The notes below the pieces were generated by a model. It was not told the DNA's origin. It searched no databases and was given only the letters and a program-made list of their open reading frames with translations. From Nephromyces sp. MM_2019 (Eukaryota > Apicomplexa > Aconoidasida > Nephromycida), in contig JADHZB010002148.1 of NCBI GenBank assembly GCA_015657535.1, forward strand, positions 93,379 to 157,378: a stretch of 64,000 nt of DNA, in the 5' to 3' direction. This document shows, one piece after another, positions 1 through 12,455 of the stretch. Numbering within the stretch: the stretch's first letter is position 1; every line of letters starts with the position of its first letter. A program made the translations under genes and the position numbers.

Positions 1-88
1 AAGACATGCATATCAAACACAACCTATTTCTAAATTCCTATTATAAGATTATACACTTGATGCTCCTATATTTATATCCTCTATATAG

Positions 89-184
89 GCACCTGATGAT
101 TCATCCAATTTTGACCAATATAATGAAACTCTTGATAACCCACCACCAATAGTAGGTGATGCAGACCCATTCAAAGATTGGTGA
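89..184 (+). CDS. Terminal exon of an unidentified gene (acidic C-terminus)
   Basis: After an intron-like stretch ending in TATATAG at 88, an open frame of 31 codons runs to a TGA at 182-184. The encoded tail is acidic and ends with the residues ADPFKDW; it also holds a PPP run. The frame upstream of 88 is interrupted or out of register, so this is read as the last exon of a gene whose body lies left of the window. The incoming intron phase is unknown; phase 0 fits the frame. I do not recognise the family. An unannotated short ORF by chance is the alternative. Confidence 0.45.
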   Translation, partial: APDDSSNFDQYNETLDNPPPIVGDADPFKDW

Positions 185-2129
185 ACTCGAGAAAGAATTT
201 GATTATATTTTAACTAGTTTTGTGTTATAATTTTATTAATCAAAAAAGTTATAATTCATCCACTAAATAATCAATCATTCCTTTTATATCGTCAATTTTC
301 AAAGCAAGATACACTAAGATATGTTGACTGCTTTATAATGTTTATAATTAAATAATTTCAGCAATTTGCTCAAATGAATACCTGGTGTGTCTGCATAGTA
401 TGACATCGGTTATAATCAAAACATGTATATTTCCAGATGCAACTAATAAGATTACACGTATTCATATTAATAATTTATGCGTGAGTATGTAACATATTAA
501 CAATTTAACAACAAATATTTTATGTAACAACTGAATTCAATTAACATAACACTCGCTTCTTTACAATATAAACTAAAGCTTGTCAATTTGAAATTATGGA
601 AGCTTGTTTAATAAAACTATATATCCCAGCTCAACTCAATACAGAAAAGGCTCGATTATAATAATATAAATTCATAAAGATAGATTTCAATACGATCTGC
701 CTGTTGTAAAATTTATCTGTAGTTATGTCTAAGCATCGAAGTAAAATTTTTTGACTTTTTGTTTAATATAATGTATCTATTTTGATTAGAAATCAACGTC
801 ATTTTCCTTTCGGTTTCAATTAAATTTATTTAAACTGTAATTTAAACGAGCACAACTTCATCCAAATTTGTTAAATAATATATTCAGTATGACGAAAAAT
901 TCATACATTGAAACAAATATATATTGGATATAAATTTGTTTATTTTTTCAATCTTGAGATTATGAAATTATTTTAATTAGAATGTCTCCTCAATTCAAGT
1001 TGTTATCTTATAATACAGTTTTGAACAACGCAGTGCAATAAGGGAAGCAACAACCTTGTAGCAAATAGGCAGCTAATGTTTAACAAGAGGGTAGAATATA
1101 TTTTTATTATCAAATTGGATAGGAAGTGATTAGTTAGTGTGTAGTAGATAGGCCAAGAAAAATGTGATGCGTGGTGTGAAGAATAAAGAAATGTAAGATT
1201 TGAATCAAATGGAAACAACGAGTGTATAATTACTACACTAGGTTAACTACTACTTATACCCTCCACTAATGCATACCACCATGAGCGCTCAAATATGGAA
1301 TTGTATTCAGTCTTTATATAATGGACATATGTTAAAGGCAGTGAACTACATTACACCAAATTTTCCTTAAAATTAAGACTCTTTTTACACCTCTCACACA
1401 TCAAATTTAATTATGCATTTGCGTCAAACACATGCGCAAGCACCTACAAGCGTACACCCACAACTTGATAGACATGCACACATACATATACAAACACCCA
1501 AACAAACACAGGCATAAAAACACACACACACATATACATATATGCACATACACGCAATATTTTAACATATAATTATATAAAAAATACCCATACAAATACA
1601 TAATCACTCACTCACACATAATACATAATAAACGTATGCAAAGTAGCATTTATTTTCTTTTTATTTGTTTTGGCGTTATTTACCAATTTAATTATTTTTC
1701 TATCCAAAAACATTTCCCAAAATAGCCTTTGGTTGAATTAATTTTTGAAGTTCAAGAAAGAGGTGAAGTTATACCACAATTAACGAATATCAAACTTTTA
1801 AATACCACGCTTTATTCTCTAATTTGATTCCCTTCTCTAAAAGTACACACACATATGACACATACTTTTATACTTGATTTCTTATAATCAAACACACTTG
1901 AATTACTTATCTTGTATTCATTTATGATATCTTCAATTACATAAGCCGCTTGAAAACTCATCTTTTAACACTTATTAATAATAATTATTTAGAAAGAATG
2001 TGATAGGGCATATTTATAATAATCTCATTGAAATTAAATTATACAACATTGAGTACTACATCCACATAGAGACGCTTGTGCTTCTATATTACTCACAAGT
2101 CACGTTCTACACCAACTCAAATACACATG

Positions 2130-2160
<31 letters not shown>

Positions 2161-2236
2161 TATATTTATACACACGTATAACTTTATAGATACAGGTATT
2201 AACTAATTTATTATCATATTTCCTAATAGATTTAAG
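185..2236. other. Intergenic spacer, AT-rich, with CA- and TA-rich tracts
   Basis: No exon with matching splice sites was found on either strand. Around 1435-1560 the + strand is rich in CA and CATA motifs, which creates a spurious Cys/Tyr-rich reading frame on the minus strand. A pure TA run lies at 2131-2157 just before NTF2. The spacer should hold the 3' end of the left-edge gene and the NTF2 promoter, but no recognisable element was seen. Confidence 0.5.
2131..2157. repeat. (TA)n microsatellite
   Basis: An uninterrupted run of about 13 TA units lies roughly 80 bp upstream of the NTF2 start codon. Confidence 0.9.
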
Positions 2237-3092
2237 ATGGCACAGTTGAATCCTGAATATCAAAGCATTGCCATGCAATTCGCACAACAATACTACAATA
2301 TATTTCAAAATGACAGGTACGGGTAATTTAGGTAGAAATTCCTGAGGTCACACAACTATAAATAAAATACCAAATAATTTCAAGTAGTGTGCTCTTTAAG
2401 TTTTGGATATTCTTGGCAATATCTTGCAATTTATTTCGATATTTACACACACTTCTTAAAGAGCTATCCAGATAAATAGAATTATTTATTCATCACTCTC
2501 GTAATGAACTAAATATTTTAGCGTTTGCTATCTTGTTTTTAATAGGCCCAACTTAGTTAGTTTTTATGGACCTGAATCTATGTTGACCTTCGAGAACAAA
2601 CAGTTTAAAGGCCCACAGAACATTTTGGATAAATTCAGTAGCATAAATGGTAAAGTTGCCTACAGACTTGATTCGTGCGTGAGTCAGCCAGCACCAAACA
2701 ATGGAATACTTGTTATGTGCCTCGGTAAGAAATTAACAAATCTAAGACATATCTAACAAATGTTATAACTAATTAAATTAATTTTTTATCCTATCAATTT
2801 GATGTATAAAGGAGTGTGGAACTGTCACTATTATTTCCTCACACTGTGCTAGCATACAGTATATATATATAAAAGGCGAAAACATATACCCAACTTCTAA
2901 TGCTTAATTTTCAATTTCTAAATAGGTCAACTAAGAATTGATGATGACAACCCACTGAAATTTGGAGAGACATTTTTATTGGTTCCATCTCCAACTGGTA
3001 GTTATATAGGTAAGATGGTTGTGCCAGCTTTTGACCTATAATTTTGCACACTCACATTCATAGTTTTTGATTTTTTAGATTTGTACTTTTGA
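2237..3092 (+). CDS. NTF2: Nuclear transport factor 2 (NTF2)
   Basis: NTF2 carries RanGDP from cytoplasm into the nucleus through nuclear pores. Four exons (2237-2316, 2546-2724, 2926-3009, 3064-3092) join in consistent phase to give 123 residues, the usual length of this one-domain family. The start MAQLNPEYQSIAMQFAQQYY matches the family's first helix. FYGPESMLTFE, an FKGPQNI segment and PTGSYIVF follow in the expected order. All introns are GT-AG; the last is 54 nt. The tiny last exon supplies the terminal beta strand (VFDFLDLYF), which resembles the usual VFNDIFRL ending. Alternative use of the later TAG at 3076-3078 would shorten the tail by five residues. Confidence 0.93.
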
Positions 3093-4736
3093 TCGTTATT
3101 ACTTATCTAAACTTTAGTCCATATCTCTTTATATCTATGGCTCCATATTTCACTAACCATGACCCAAAATATCCTCCCTTAAGCACTCTTACTTAATATG
3201 CCCATATACAGAGTCACATTTGAATACATACATATTATATTTACAGTTTTCAATCACATTTTCCAATTTATCTATGATATGATCTAATTTAAAGGAACGA
3301 TGTTTACCATTATACTCTTATTATGGCTATTTTTGTTTATACATATTAATTGATTTCACACAATTTTGAGAATATAAAGAATTTTGGTATTATCACAAAA
3401 TACATGTCATTTTTTATAATTACTTCTCATAAATTTTAATAAGTGTTGTTTATTATATAAGTTGTTAAATCTCTGAAAGATATAACCAACCCAGAAATCA
3501 CCTTTTATGCTTGATATGGTTTTCACATATAAAACTTAAGAAATAATGCATAAAAGGCTATAGCTATATATTGATTGAACTTCTTCGAAACATCAAAACT
3601 TTCTTTTTTTCGAATTATGTTCTAATCTCCGGAATTAAAACTTATGCATATATTCAACAGGGGAGATCAGAATATTTATAGACCTTTTTATTGACATTCA
3701 ACATCCATGACTAATATTTGAGCTCGCACAACAACTCTAGATATTTATACACAATTTCAATGCACACTATAGATTTAATTTTTATGATTTTTATTTGCAA
3801 TATTAATAAAGCTTTCAAATTCAAGTTGAATTCTATTATACTAAGTTATAAAATAATAGGTGTATAGCTCAACAACATACTAATAAATTTACAATGTACT
3901 TACAAATTTATAGTTTAAATGTAAATCGACAATAAGTATTTAAAATAATAAGGCGTGGATAAGATTATAGGTGTAAGAAATAATATTTTAATCATTGTTT
4001 GTTATAAAGTATTTTGATTTCAAATAAAAGAAATGTTTGTGTACAAATGTCACATAATGCATTTTGAACACCTTTAAAATAATATTTATTACTCTGAAAG
4101 CAAATTATTTAAGTTAAATATAAATTGACTTTAAATCCACTTTTAAAAGACTATTTAGGTATTTATTTGCCTACAAGTTAACTTTCTTATTTTATAATGC
4201 TGGAAAGTTTTAATATGTTCCCCCAATTAAATTTCAGCAGCACAAACTACGTATAAAAAATTTAATTTGTAAGGAACTAAGTGTGTAGGTAATTTTAGTG
4301 ATAAGCAGATTAGTTGGGTGATTACACAAGCTAGAATTCATTAATAAAATAAAATATATTACAATGCTATAATTTTTATAAATAAATAATGTTTTCTCTC
4401 TAGTATAAGTAAATTTTAATAGTTTTTGCTTTTTTCATGGTTTCTGGAAAGTTGATGGAATTGGAATAAAAAATTTTACATACTAATAATTTGAATAAAG
4501 TTTATTTAAAGCTTCAGTGTTTATCAAAGAGCATAAACTTAGAGTAAACAACCTTGCGCAGACCAGTATTTCAATACAATATTACAAGTTTAAAAATTAT
4601 TAAAGATTTTATAAAATTCCTCAAAATTTTATATACATAAGCTACACTTAACATATTTGAGTGTGTAAGGATATGCACGTGTAAATTTACAAATCAAATT
4701 AATATACAAAAACATTTAGCAAGTAACTTGTGTAGT
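3093..4736. other. Intergenic spacer, no gene seen
   Basis: About 1.6 kb of AT-rich sequence with stops in all frames. I found no exon with splice sites and no RNA gene. Confidence 0.5.
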
Positions 4737-5513
4737 ATGGATCCTTCTTCGATAACATTTCAAACAAGACCTGTAATAGAATTTAATAAGGAGTCCAAAA
4801 CCGGAGAAAATAGTTTAGAAAACAATGAAGAAAGTAAAGTAACTCAATCATCGAATACAAATCACTCGAGTCCTAAAATATTTACAAATACAAACACCCA
4901 TACATATTCATATACACACACACAAACGTATCCGAAAGAGAATACCCACACAAATCACAACCTACCTACATATAGTTATTACACAAATCAACTAGGAAGC
5001 TATACAAATATGGGTCCAAACTACAATAAGACTAGTACTACTACACCATACACTAATCAAAGACCTTATAACATCTATCAAAACAATAATCCAGTAAATG
5101 CCACTTTTGCAAACAATTCATACAACACAAATCCACAAGATATAAGGAAGGTTACACTAAGAAAAACTCCTCAAACTTATACAAATGAAATTCAACAACA
5201 ACAACAACAAACATTTACACCACAAGAAATACAAAATGATAATGAAGACTCATCCAAACCATTGCTAAGCCCCTATTTCTTAGATCCTAACACTGGGCAA
5301 ATTTATATGGTGTATTTTCCAAATGAAAAATGCCAAGAAACGTCATCAATGTGCTTGAATCAAGATACTAAATGTATTTCTTATCACTTATTCGAATCGT
5401 GCGTATGGGCATGCTCTTTAGTCATTTATGAAGCATGTAATGCAATTAGTAACCTAGCTAGCTGCATTAACCATGAATTCTTCGAAGAAGAGTGGACACC
5501 TAAGAAGAGATAA
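4737..5513 (+). CDS. Asn/Thr/Tyr-rich protein with Cys-rich C-terminus, unknown function
   Basis: A single uninterrupted frame of 258 codons plus TAA begins at the ATG at 4737, making this the only complete intronless gene here. Residues 1 to about 165 are low complexity, dominated by Asn, Thr, Ser, Tyr, His and Gln, with repeated NTHT/YTN motifs and a run of six Gln. The last 80 residues differ: a probable folded or membrane-associated segment starting near PYFLDPNTGQIYMVYFP, with seven cysteines and a hydrophobic stretch around SCVWACSLVIYEACNAIS. No signal peptide is seen. The family is not recognised. The cysteines beside a hydrophobic patch could be acylated, but that is a guess. Low-complexity Asn-rich proteins are common in AT-rich apicomplexan genomes. 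Confidence 0.75.
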   Translation: MDPSSITFQTRPVIEFNKESKTGENSLENNEESKVTQSSNTNHSSPKIFTNTNTHTYSYTHTQTYPKENTHTNHNLPTYSYYTNQLGSYTNMGPNYNKTSTTTPYTNQRPYNIYQNNNPVNATFANNSYNTNPQDIRKVTLRKTPQTYTNEIQQQQQQTFTPQEIQNDNEDSSKPLLSPYFLDPNTGQIYMVYFPNEKCQETSSMCLNQDTKCISYHLFESCVWACSLVIYEACNAISNLASCINHEFFEEEWTPKKR

Positions 5514-7068
5514 AGATTTGCATGCCTTGTGTTTACATTGCATATGTGTGTAAACAATGGTTTAAAAATTTACGAATATTTGATTTAAAATAGAAATATA
5601 TTAAATTTGAGATATATATTAAGCATACTTTGTGGAAAAAGTATGATCTTTGTAAAATACTCAAATATGCAAGAGTTTAGCTGTGAGATTTTAATCTTTT
5701 AATCCATGCACATTAAAGCTTTTAGAAAGTTATATAACTTTGGTAATAGATTACTATATGAGACAATCAATTTTTTGAAAATAAGAAATTTTAATAATAC
5801 ACACTAAGACTAAGTATCTCAGTTAGATGATTGAGTTTCTACAATTGACTTTGTGACGTGTTTGTTACAACTTTTTTTTTGTAATTCAGACTAATTAGGA
5901 AAGACTAACTTGTGACACTATATCGAATAATAATTCAAAGTAAAATTCGAAAAACCAAAACTTTAAAAAGTTTCAAAATTCCAACAAAGATTCAAGCTAT
6001 ATACATATCAAAACTATGTCATCAATAATTATGAATCAAATCACTATTTAATTTCTCTGCTTTTCCTTTAAAAAATTTTCCCTACAATTTCTCTATTGGG
6101 AGTGATCAAATAGAGTGAAGTTTGTTTTAAGAAATTTCTAAATTTTAGCCATTTCTAGGGACTAGTTGAAAAGTTCTAAAATGCTACACATGTAGTTGGA
6201 ATTCAAAAATGTATTATTTGTACTTTAAATTGAGTGAGTGGGAAATTTATTTTTGCACTTTTCACATGACTTGCTGTGAATTTCATGATAAATTTTTAAA
6301 GCACCATTGCATATATTTTATGCCAGTGGTTGTTTAAGTAAAATTGAGCATGCTTGATTAATTAAATTGTGTCTGTAAGTTAATGAATATCGATTTGAGT
6401 AAATTATTGAGCTTATGAATGTTTATAAAACTATTATTTGGTACACACAAAACAATAAACTTGCATTTATTTATATTCTAAAAGGTTTATTTATAGATAA
6501 ATTGGTGTAATGGCTTTATCTTAAATGTATTTTTTTAAGTTTATCAATTTAATAAAAGAGACAAAACCGTGAGAGTAATATTATGAAAATTTGTTAAGTA
6601 CCAGAATTTTTTTCACGAAATTGAATACTTGTATGATTATGTAACATAAAACTATAAAAACAGTTTATTTAAGTTTTATTTCAAATGTCTAATATCATCA
6701 AATTTTTTGTTTTCAATAGCAACCTTTGGTTGAAGTAATGAAACTAATTTTAAAAGGCTCAGATTTGCATTTCAAAGCTTATCCTAGAGTTTAAAGGGCG
6801 AGTAAGAGAGGTTGATATTTAAATGTTTTTATTATTTCTGCTTCAATTTTTCCTTCATACTAATTTAAATGGGTCAAATTTTTAAGCTTCAATCATAACC
6901 GGACATGAACTATGTAAGTTCGCTAAAAAAATTGAGCTACAATGGTCTTTCAATTTATTACAAACTCTAGTCCTAACAATCTTCCTTTTTCCAAATATTT
7001 TTTATATTACCTCTGAATCATCCTAATCACATATCACTCGATCCACGATTCGCTCTCTCCTACTTTGT
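5514..7068. other. Intergenic spacer, no gene seen
   Basis: About 1.55 kb of AT-rich DNA between two + strand genes. I see no coding exons, tRNA-like folds or repeats beyond simple A and T runs. Confidence 0.5.
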
Positions 7069-8784
7069 ATGAACGAGGAACTAAAGTTGCTAACTTTGGG
7101 TGAAGGAGATTTCTCCTTCTCTCTTTCCTTTTGTAAAATGTTAAGGAGGGACCCAGCCAATGCAACTTCTATATTCAATCACTTCCTGAAAGAAAACAAA
7201 GACGATTTATATATACCCAAAATAAATTTAACTGCAACTTCGTATGACTCTATTAATGAATTGCCGGATAAATACCCCTACTGTAACCAAATTTTGGACC
7301 AATTGAACTCATTCCACAACGTATGTAAAAAAAGAAGAAAACACAATCCCCTCAAGCATTTCTATTACTAGCTGTTTTTGTCCAATTTTTTTAGGTCAAG
7401 GTGCTGCATAGAGTAAATGCATGGGAACTAGACAACTTCTTTCCGAAACAAAGCTTTGATGCTATCCTTTGGAATCACCCACACCTAGGGGTTGAGAGTT
7501 TCAAATTACATAAATATTTGTTATCACACTTCTTACACAACTCTCAGAAAGTTATGAAACCAGGTATAGATATCAGCTACCCTAATCACAAGTTTTTGAA
7601 TATCTTTACTAAAATAAAGTCTTTGATACACATAGCTAGGACATTGATTTTTATTTTTTGCTTAATTATTGAATATTAGCTGGATGTATAATTATAAGCT
7701 TGATTGAAGGCCAAGCCGAAAGATGGCAACTGATTGAACAGGCACGGAAACATGACTTGGAGCTATTTATTAAAAAGCTATTTGAAGTAAAAGAATGGCC
7801 TGGTTACACTACCCGAAGAAATCGAAATGGCAAATCTTTTACTAATGCACATACTCAAAAAATAACGGGTAGTGATATGAAGAGTTATCTATATTTGTTT
7901 ATTCGCTCTGCAGATAAAAACTATATTCCACTCGGATTTAAGGGCCTTACAAAGTCAATTCTTTCACAAGATTTGGATGGTGAGAAAGTCCCAATAACTC
8001 TTGATCCAACCAGAATTATTGGCCCGTTGACTAACATATCATTTGAAGAAAAAGATGAACAATTATACCCTCAAAAGAACACCAGAGCCTACCATAATTT
8101 CACTAACAAAGAAAGCATCAATAAAGAAAAAACTCATATTGAGCTAAAGTGTGAAATTTGCTCAAAAAAGTTCCATTCTAATCAAGGGCTAGATACTCAT
8201 GTCCGCCAAGTTCATATCTATAAAAAATATGGCTCAAATTGGATTCCTGATCGACCAAAAATCGTGGAGTGCCCAGGATGCTCCAAAAGGTTTCCTGATA
8301 AGGAGGCCATGTAAGTATATCTATGCACTTATGACTTTGATAAAGCAAATATTTTACATGCATTGGGTGTTCATTAATTATTAAACATAATTCAAATATT
8401 TGTTTTAACTCTTTTAATAGGTGGCAGCACTCAATTTCTATCCACAAGCAAGTACCTGAAATCACATCAAATGACTTAAGCAATAATACACCTTCAAAGC
8501 CCGAAAATGGAGCCCTGTTGAACAAAAATTTTCATACGGATTACAACTATGAGAGTGAAATTGCTCCCTTAATTGACCATTACAGTTATTATCCATGCCC
8601 GGTATGTGGATTGGCAGTTCCTGAAAAATGGGGGATAACTCAACATTTAGAAACATTGAAACCTATTCTAAATCTTAAATTAAGATGTGAAATATGCAAT
8701 AAAGAGTTCATAGAAACACGTGCTTTGATACAGCACTGGAAATTTTGCTTTGAAAAATCTCAAAAACAAGAACTAATTGCTTAA
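7069..8784 (+). CDS. BMT5-like rRNA uridine methyltransferase domain fused to C2H2 zinc fingers
   Basis: Four exons (7069-7320, 7395-7563, 7680-8310, 8421-8784) give 471 residues. The N-terminal part (about 1-205) matches the DUF2431/BMT5-like family, whose yeast member Bmt5 methylates N3 of a uridine in 25S rRNA using S-adenosylmethionine. The SAM-binding loop reads LLTLGEGDFSFSLS at residues 6-19, and the later NHPHLG motif (family: NFPHxG) precedes KPAGCIIISL. The C-terminal half has C2H2-type fingers: CEICSKKF...H...H near 298, CPGCSKRF...H...H near 337, a degenerate CPVC...H finger, and CEICNKEF...H...C near 440. Bmt5 itself has no such fingers, so the second half may add RNA binding. 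Methyltransferase assignment is firm; target uridine is inferred. Confidence 0.85.
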
Positions 8785-9340
8785 AAAAGGTCGATAAATT
8801 TCACACAAAACTAATTGAATCATCAATTGGGTTTTATTATCAAAGAATTACAGTCAATCTTTTATCAGAATTAACTAGAATGCACTTTATTGTTAATCAA
8901 ATAGATAACTAATAATAAGTAGGAAATATAAATAAGCAAATTTTATAATTCCATTTAAAATTCTTATTACATTTACATTCAAAATTAAATTAAATAAAAA
9001 ATTTTACTTAGATCAATAACCTAATTATAATATTTGTAAAATAACTTAAATGATTAACAGTGGAATATATAAACATTGACAAAATAATATTTCTCAAAAT
9101 TTGAGCTATTAATTATAAATCTATAATAAACTTCTTAAAAATGAATGTATTAATTGATAAGATTTTTAAATTATGGTGACGACTGTTTGTATTAAAAATC
9201 AAGGCTACTCCTCATTTAGTGTTTGATAAGTTCTAAATAATAAATTTTACTCTAATCTCGTTTGTTTTACAGGTAACTTATAATGCCTTGCAAATTATAT
9301 TTAAAAAATTATGAAGTTGTCTTTAAAACTGCTATCTACA
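8785..9340. other. Convergent intergenic spacer
   Basis: This AT-rich spacer separates two convergent genes and should hold both 3' UTRs. No gene or clear terminator structure is seen. Confidence 0.5.
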
Positions 9341-10859
9341 TTAAGCACTTATAAAAGAATCTTTATCGAATTTTCTTTCTTGTGCTAGTTTAAGTAGTTT
9401 TGGTACCATTTTTTCCGCTCCTTCATAGTTGATAACCCCGATGATGCTGTGCCTTGTTCCAAGTTTAACAGCCCTGTTATAAAGAAATAAATGTATTTAA
9501 AGGGGTTTTGAATTGCGAGGTTTTACTTTCGAAATCCAGAACGGCTTAATGCGAAAATCACTGGGACATCATTTGCCCTTGCCTCGCTCAAAACCTGCCT
9601 AATTAAGTCGTCGATCCCTCCTAAAGACGATGAAGTATATAGATTCAAAATTAATTTTTAGAAAATGTAAATACTTGAATGCCATATCAATTATCAAAAA
9701 CTAATCTATTGATAAAGAGTAGTTCTGTCAGTGTTAGATTTTGTATAAAATTTACTAACCCTCTGTAATAGTTGGCACTAGGTTAGGTGCTATGAATAAC
9801 AATTTTATCATTCCTAATTTTAAACTTTTTAAAACTTGTTTGAAACCACCTATGTATCTTTGATGTCTAATTAATTTTTCAGGTTGTTCACGAGCCAATC
9901 GGTACTACAATATGTATATTAGTAGATAAGTTCAAATTTTTATAAATTTTTAACAGATATTGCACCTAAATATAGAGTTGATATGAATATTCTATGATAA
10001 TGTCTCACTTGGAATTTTGAAAGCGTACTTAGAAAATTTTTAACATAGGAATTTAATTCTTCATCAATGCTCTGAATAAAGTAAAATAAAAATGATATTT
10101 AGTAGAAAAAATGATTATATAAAATAAAGCTAACATTTTAGAAAACTGTTGAATGAAGAATAATTTGTTTATTTGAACCTGGTCTACGTAGCTTCTAATG
10201 AGAGTAGATCTATCGAGACTCTCCTTTGATGTATGAAATTTATAATACTCATTATAATCATAATCACTCAACAAATTTCCTGAAGCAGAGATATGTGTTA
10301 CCATAGTGTTAAATTTCTTTTTTTTTCAATTATCAAAATTTGATTGTTATTTACTTGTGAATATTGATGAAGTGTCCTCGATTTTTTTATCAGATATATT
10401 GAAACTCATTAGGTTTGATATTACTTCTTCTATGGATCCAATCGAAGCATTAACACTGTCATCAACTTGAGTTACTTGTGTGCTTTTTGAGTTAATATCC
10501 GAGTTGTTAGGTACTTCTTTTGTGCCAACAGGGTCAAAATTTACATCTTGGGTTTTCGACTCTCCTCTTACTGCATCCTGCAACTTAAAATAAGGCTGTA
10601 GTTTGTCGCACAGTTGATGCTCGTTTTCTAAAATTTTTTTGAGCTTAGATGGCTTATTCTTTTTTTTGGGGGGGGCTAAGCCCTCAGGAATGGGTAGGAT
10701 TAATTGAGGTTCATTTTTTCTCAAAGTGATTATTGGCTCTTTATTATTCTTAGAAGTTTTAGTTTCATTCTGAGCCTGCTTTTTAGGCTTGGGTTTGATT
10801 ATGTAATCTGAAAGAGATAATTTATCTCTGCGTTTCAAGTGGTCCGTGTATGAACCCAT
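9341..10859 (-). CDS. SECIS-binding protein 2 (SBP2) homologue
   Basis: SBP2 binds the SECIS hairpin in selenoprotein mRNAs and recruits the Sec-specific elongation factor, so UGA is read as selenocysteine. Six exons read on the minus strand (10859-10355, 10279-10135, 10069-10009, 9904-9760, 9620-9527, 9473-9341) give 360 residues. Residues 1 to about 215 are Lys-rich and look disordered, with a KPSKLKKILENE patch like the basic motif of animal SBP2. The C-terminal L7Ae-type RNA-binding domain is diagnostic: RYIGGFKQVLKSLKLGMIK, FIAPNLVPTITEGGIDDLI, VPVIFALSRSGFRKAV, then SIIGVINYEGAEKMVPKLL. Ribosomal and snoRNP L7Ae proteins lack this long N-terminus and the GGxDDLI...PVIFALSR pattern. The junction at 10135/10069 uses an acceptor in GAG and is the least certain. 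Confidence 0.88.
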
Positions 10860-12455
10860 TATAGGATTTAAATTTCATTAATTTGTCTCTGTATTATCTA
10901 TCTCATTGAGATTCCGGTAGAGGTGCTGAATTAAATGAGTACTTGTAGAATCTGTAATTGAATCCAAATGCTGAAAGAGAAAATTAAAATGTTTAAATCA
11001 ACTTGCTTATAATTCTGGGTAGTTTCATTATAACTCATGTTTATAGCTTTACTATGTCCATAGGTCTTGTGTTATAATTTATTATTGGATATGTATTATA
11101 GTCATAAAAATCTCAATTTAATTAACCCATTGTTATTAGCTAGAGTCTATGTTTCAAACAATAAACCTAGAATAGGTGCCTAAATAGAACTTTAACATGT
11201 GTTTTCACTTTTTCTAAGAATAAGAAGTAGTGGGTTTTGGTATGGAGAAATCTTTTCATGGATCAAGATAATTCTAAATCTATTGTTAATAAAATTGCAA
11301 GAGTTTACTTCGTGAGAAAAGGTGGTTGAGTCCTCTTTTCTCAAAAATCAAGCTTTCGAGTATTGAAGTGCTCTTTTAGGCATTGGTAATTATCGTTTTT
11401 ATAAATAGTAAGAGTTAGTACTTTGTTAAGTAGTGAATTGTGTAAACTTTCGAGAATTTATTTTGTTACTATTATCAATTTTTTACAGTGCGGCATATCT
11501 AAAAATTCCAGGGTAAAATTAAGTCTAATTGGGAGTAAATAATTATCTTGGTCTTAAATGTGCAGTGTAACTCACATCTATATAAATGATGAACACTTAG
11601 TAGAAAAATAGTTGTAAAATTAGTAAGAAACAAATGAAATGTATACACCAGTGCATTGCGACCACCTTGGAAGCAGATGTCTAAAAATATTTATTGAAAT
11701 GAAGATTAAGCTCTAGTAGCAATTGAATATAACTTGTGAAGTTTTGAAAAGTAATCCTTTTATTAAATTGGAGAGCATCTACTAGTTATATTTCCATGTT
11801 TAGCTAACATGAAGAAACTATAAAATGACTAGCATAACAGAAGCAAAGAAAGCCCTTCAAAGCCATGTTAATAAACCTACATTAACGTGGAAAATTTATT
11901 TGTAGCGTTTAGGTATAAGACCCATGATGGAAGATTATATATACAATTCTCACGCGAAATTTATATATTCAACTTGTTCGTAGCGTTTGCAAGCAAAATC
12001 TTTATAGCTAGCTCTTTATACTTGACGCTTAGTATGGAAATTTGCGCTATTTCAAAGAAAATAAAGATATTTTTCCAGTCCTCAAGCATTTCTATAGAAG
12101 CTTAACAGCGAAAAATAATAAGTAACACTCTAGAGAATAAGCTTCGTATCTTAACAAATTCAATGCCTCACTTAAATTACTAGAAATTTTTTTTTTCATT
12201 AGTAGTACAGTATAAATTAGACTGTGACTTGAGTACTGGCCAATTTTCCCCTAGCTGTATTTTAAATCTTCAACAATAAGTATCTAAGTCTTAAGCTTTT
12301 ATCCTAGATAACTAGGTGTTAAAGAGATTTACTTCCAATAAAGTATTCGTTCAGTCAAATTTTATAATACCTTTAACAGACGCAATACCCTATTAATCAC
12401 TTTTCGATTTCTTGGTCTTTTTAAACAAACAATCTCTCTTGTGAATATATTCTCA
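10860..12455. other. Divergent intergenic region (SBP2 / ADP-ATP carrier promoters)
   Basis: About 1.6 kb between two divergently transcribed genes; both promoters must lie here. A 70-codon open frame near 11887-12105 lacks a recognisable product and splice context, and I leave it out. No repeat or RNA gene is seen. Confidence 0.45.

Noticed and set aside
1407..1607. Minus-strand Cys/Tyr/Val-rich reading frame
   Set aside because: It is the translation of a CA/CATA-rich tract and has no coding character.
11887..12105. 70-codon + strand frame upstream of the ADP/ATP carrier
   Set aside because: The composition is unconvincing, no splice partner was found and it lies in a divergent promoter region.
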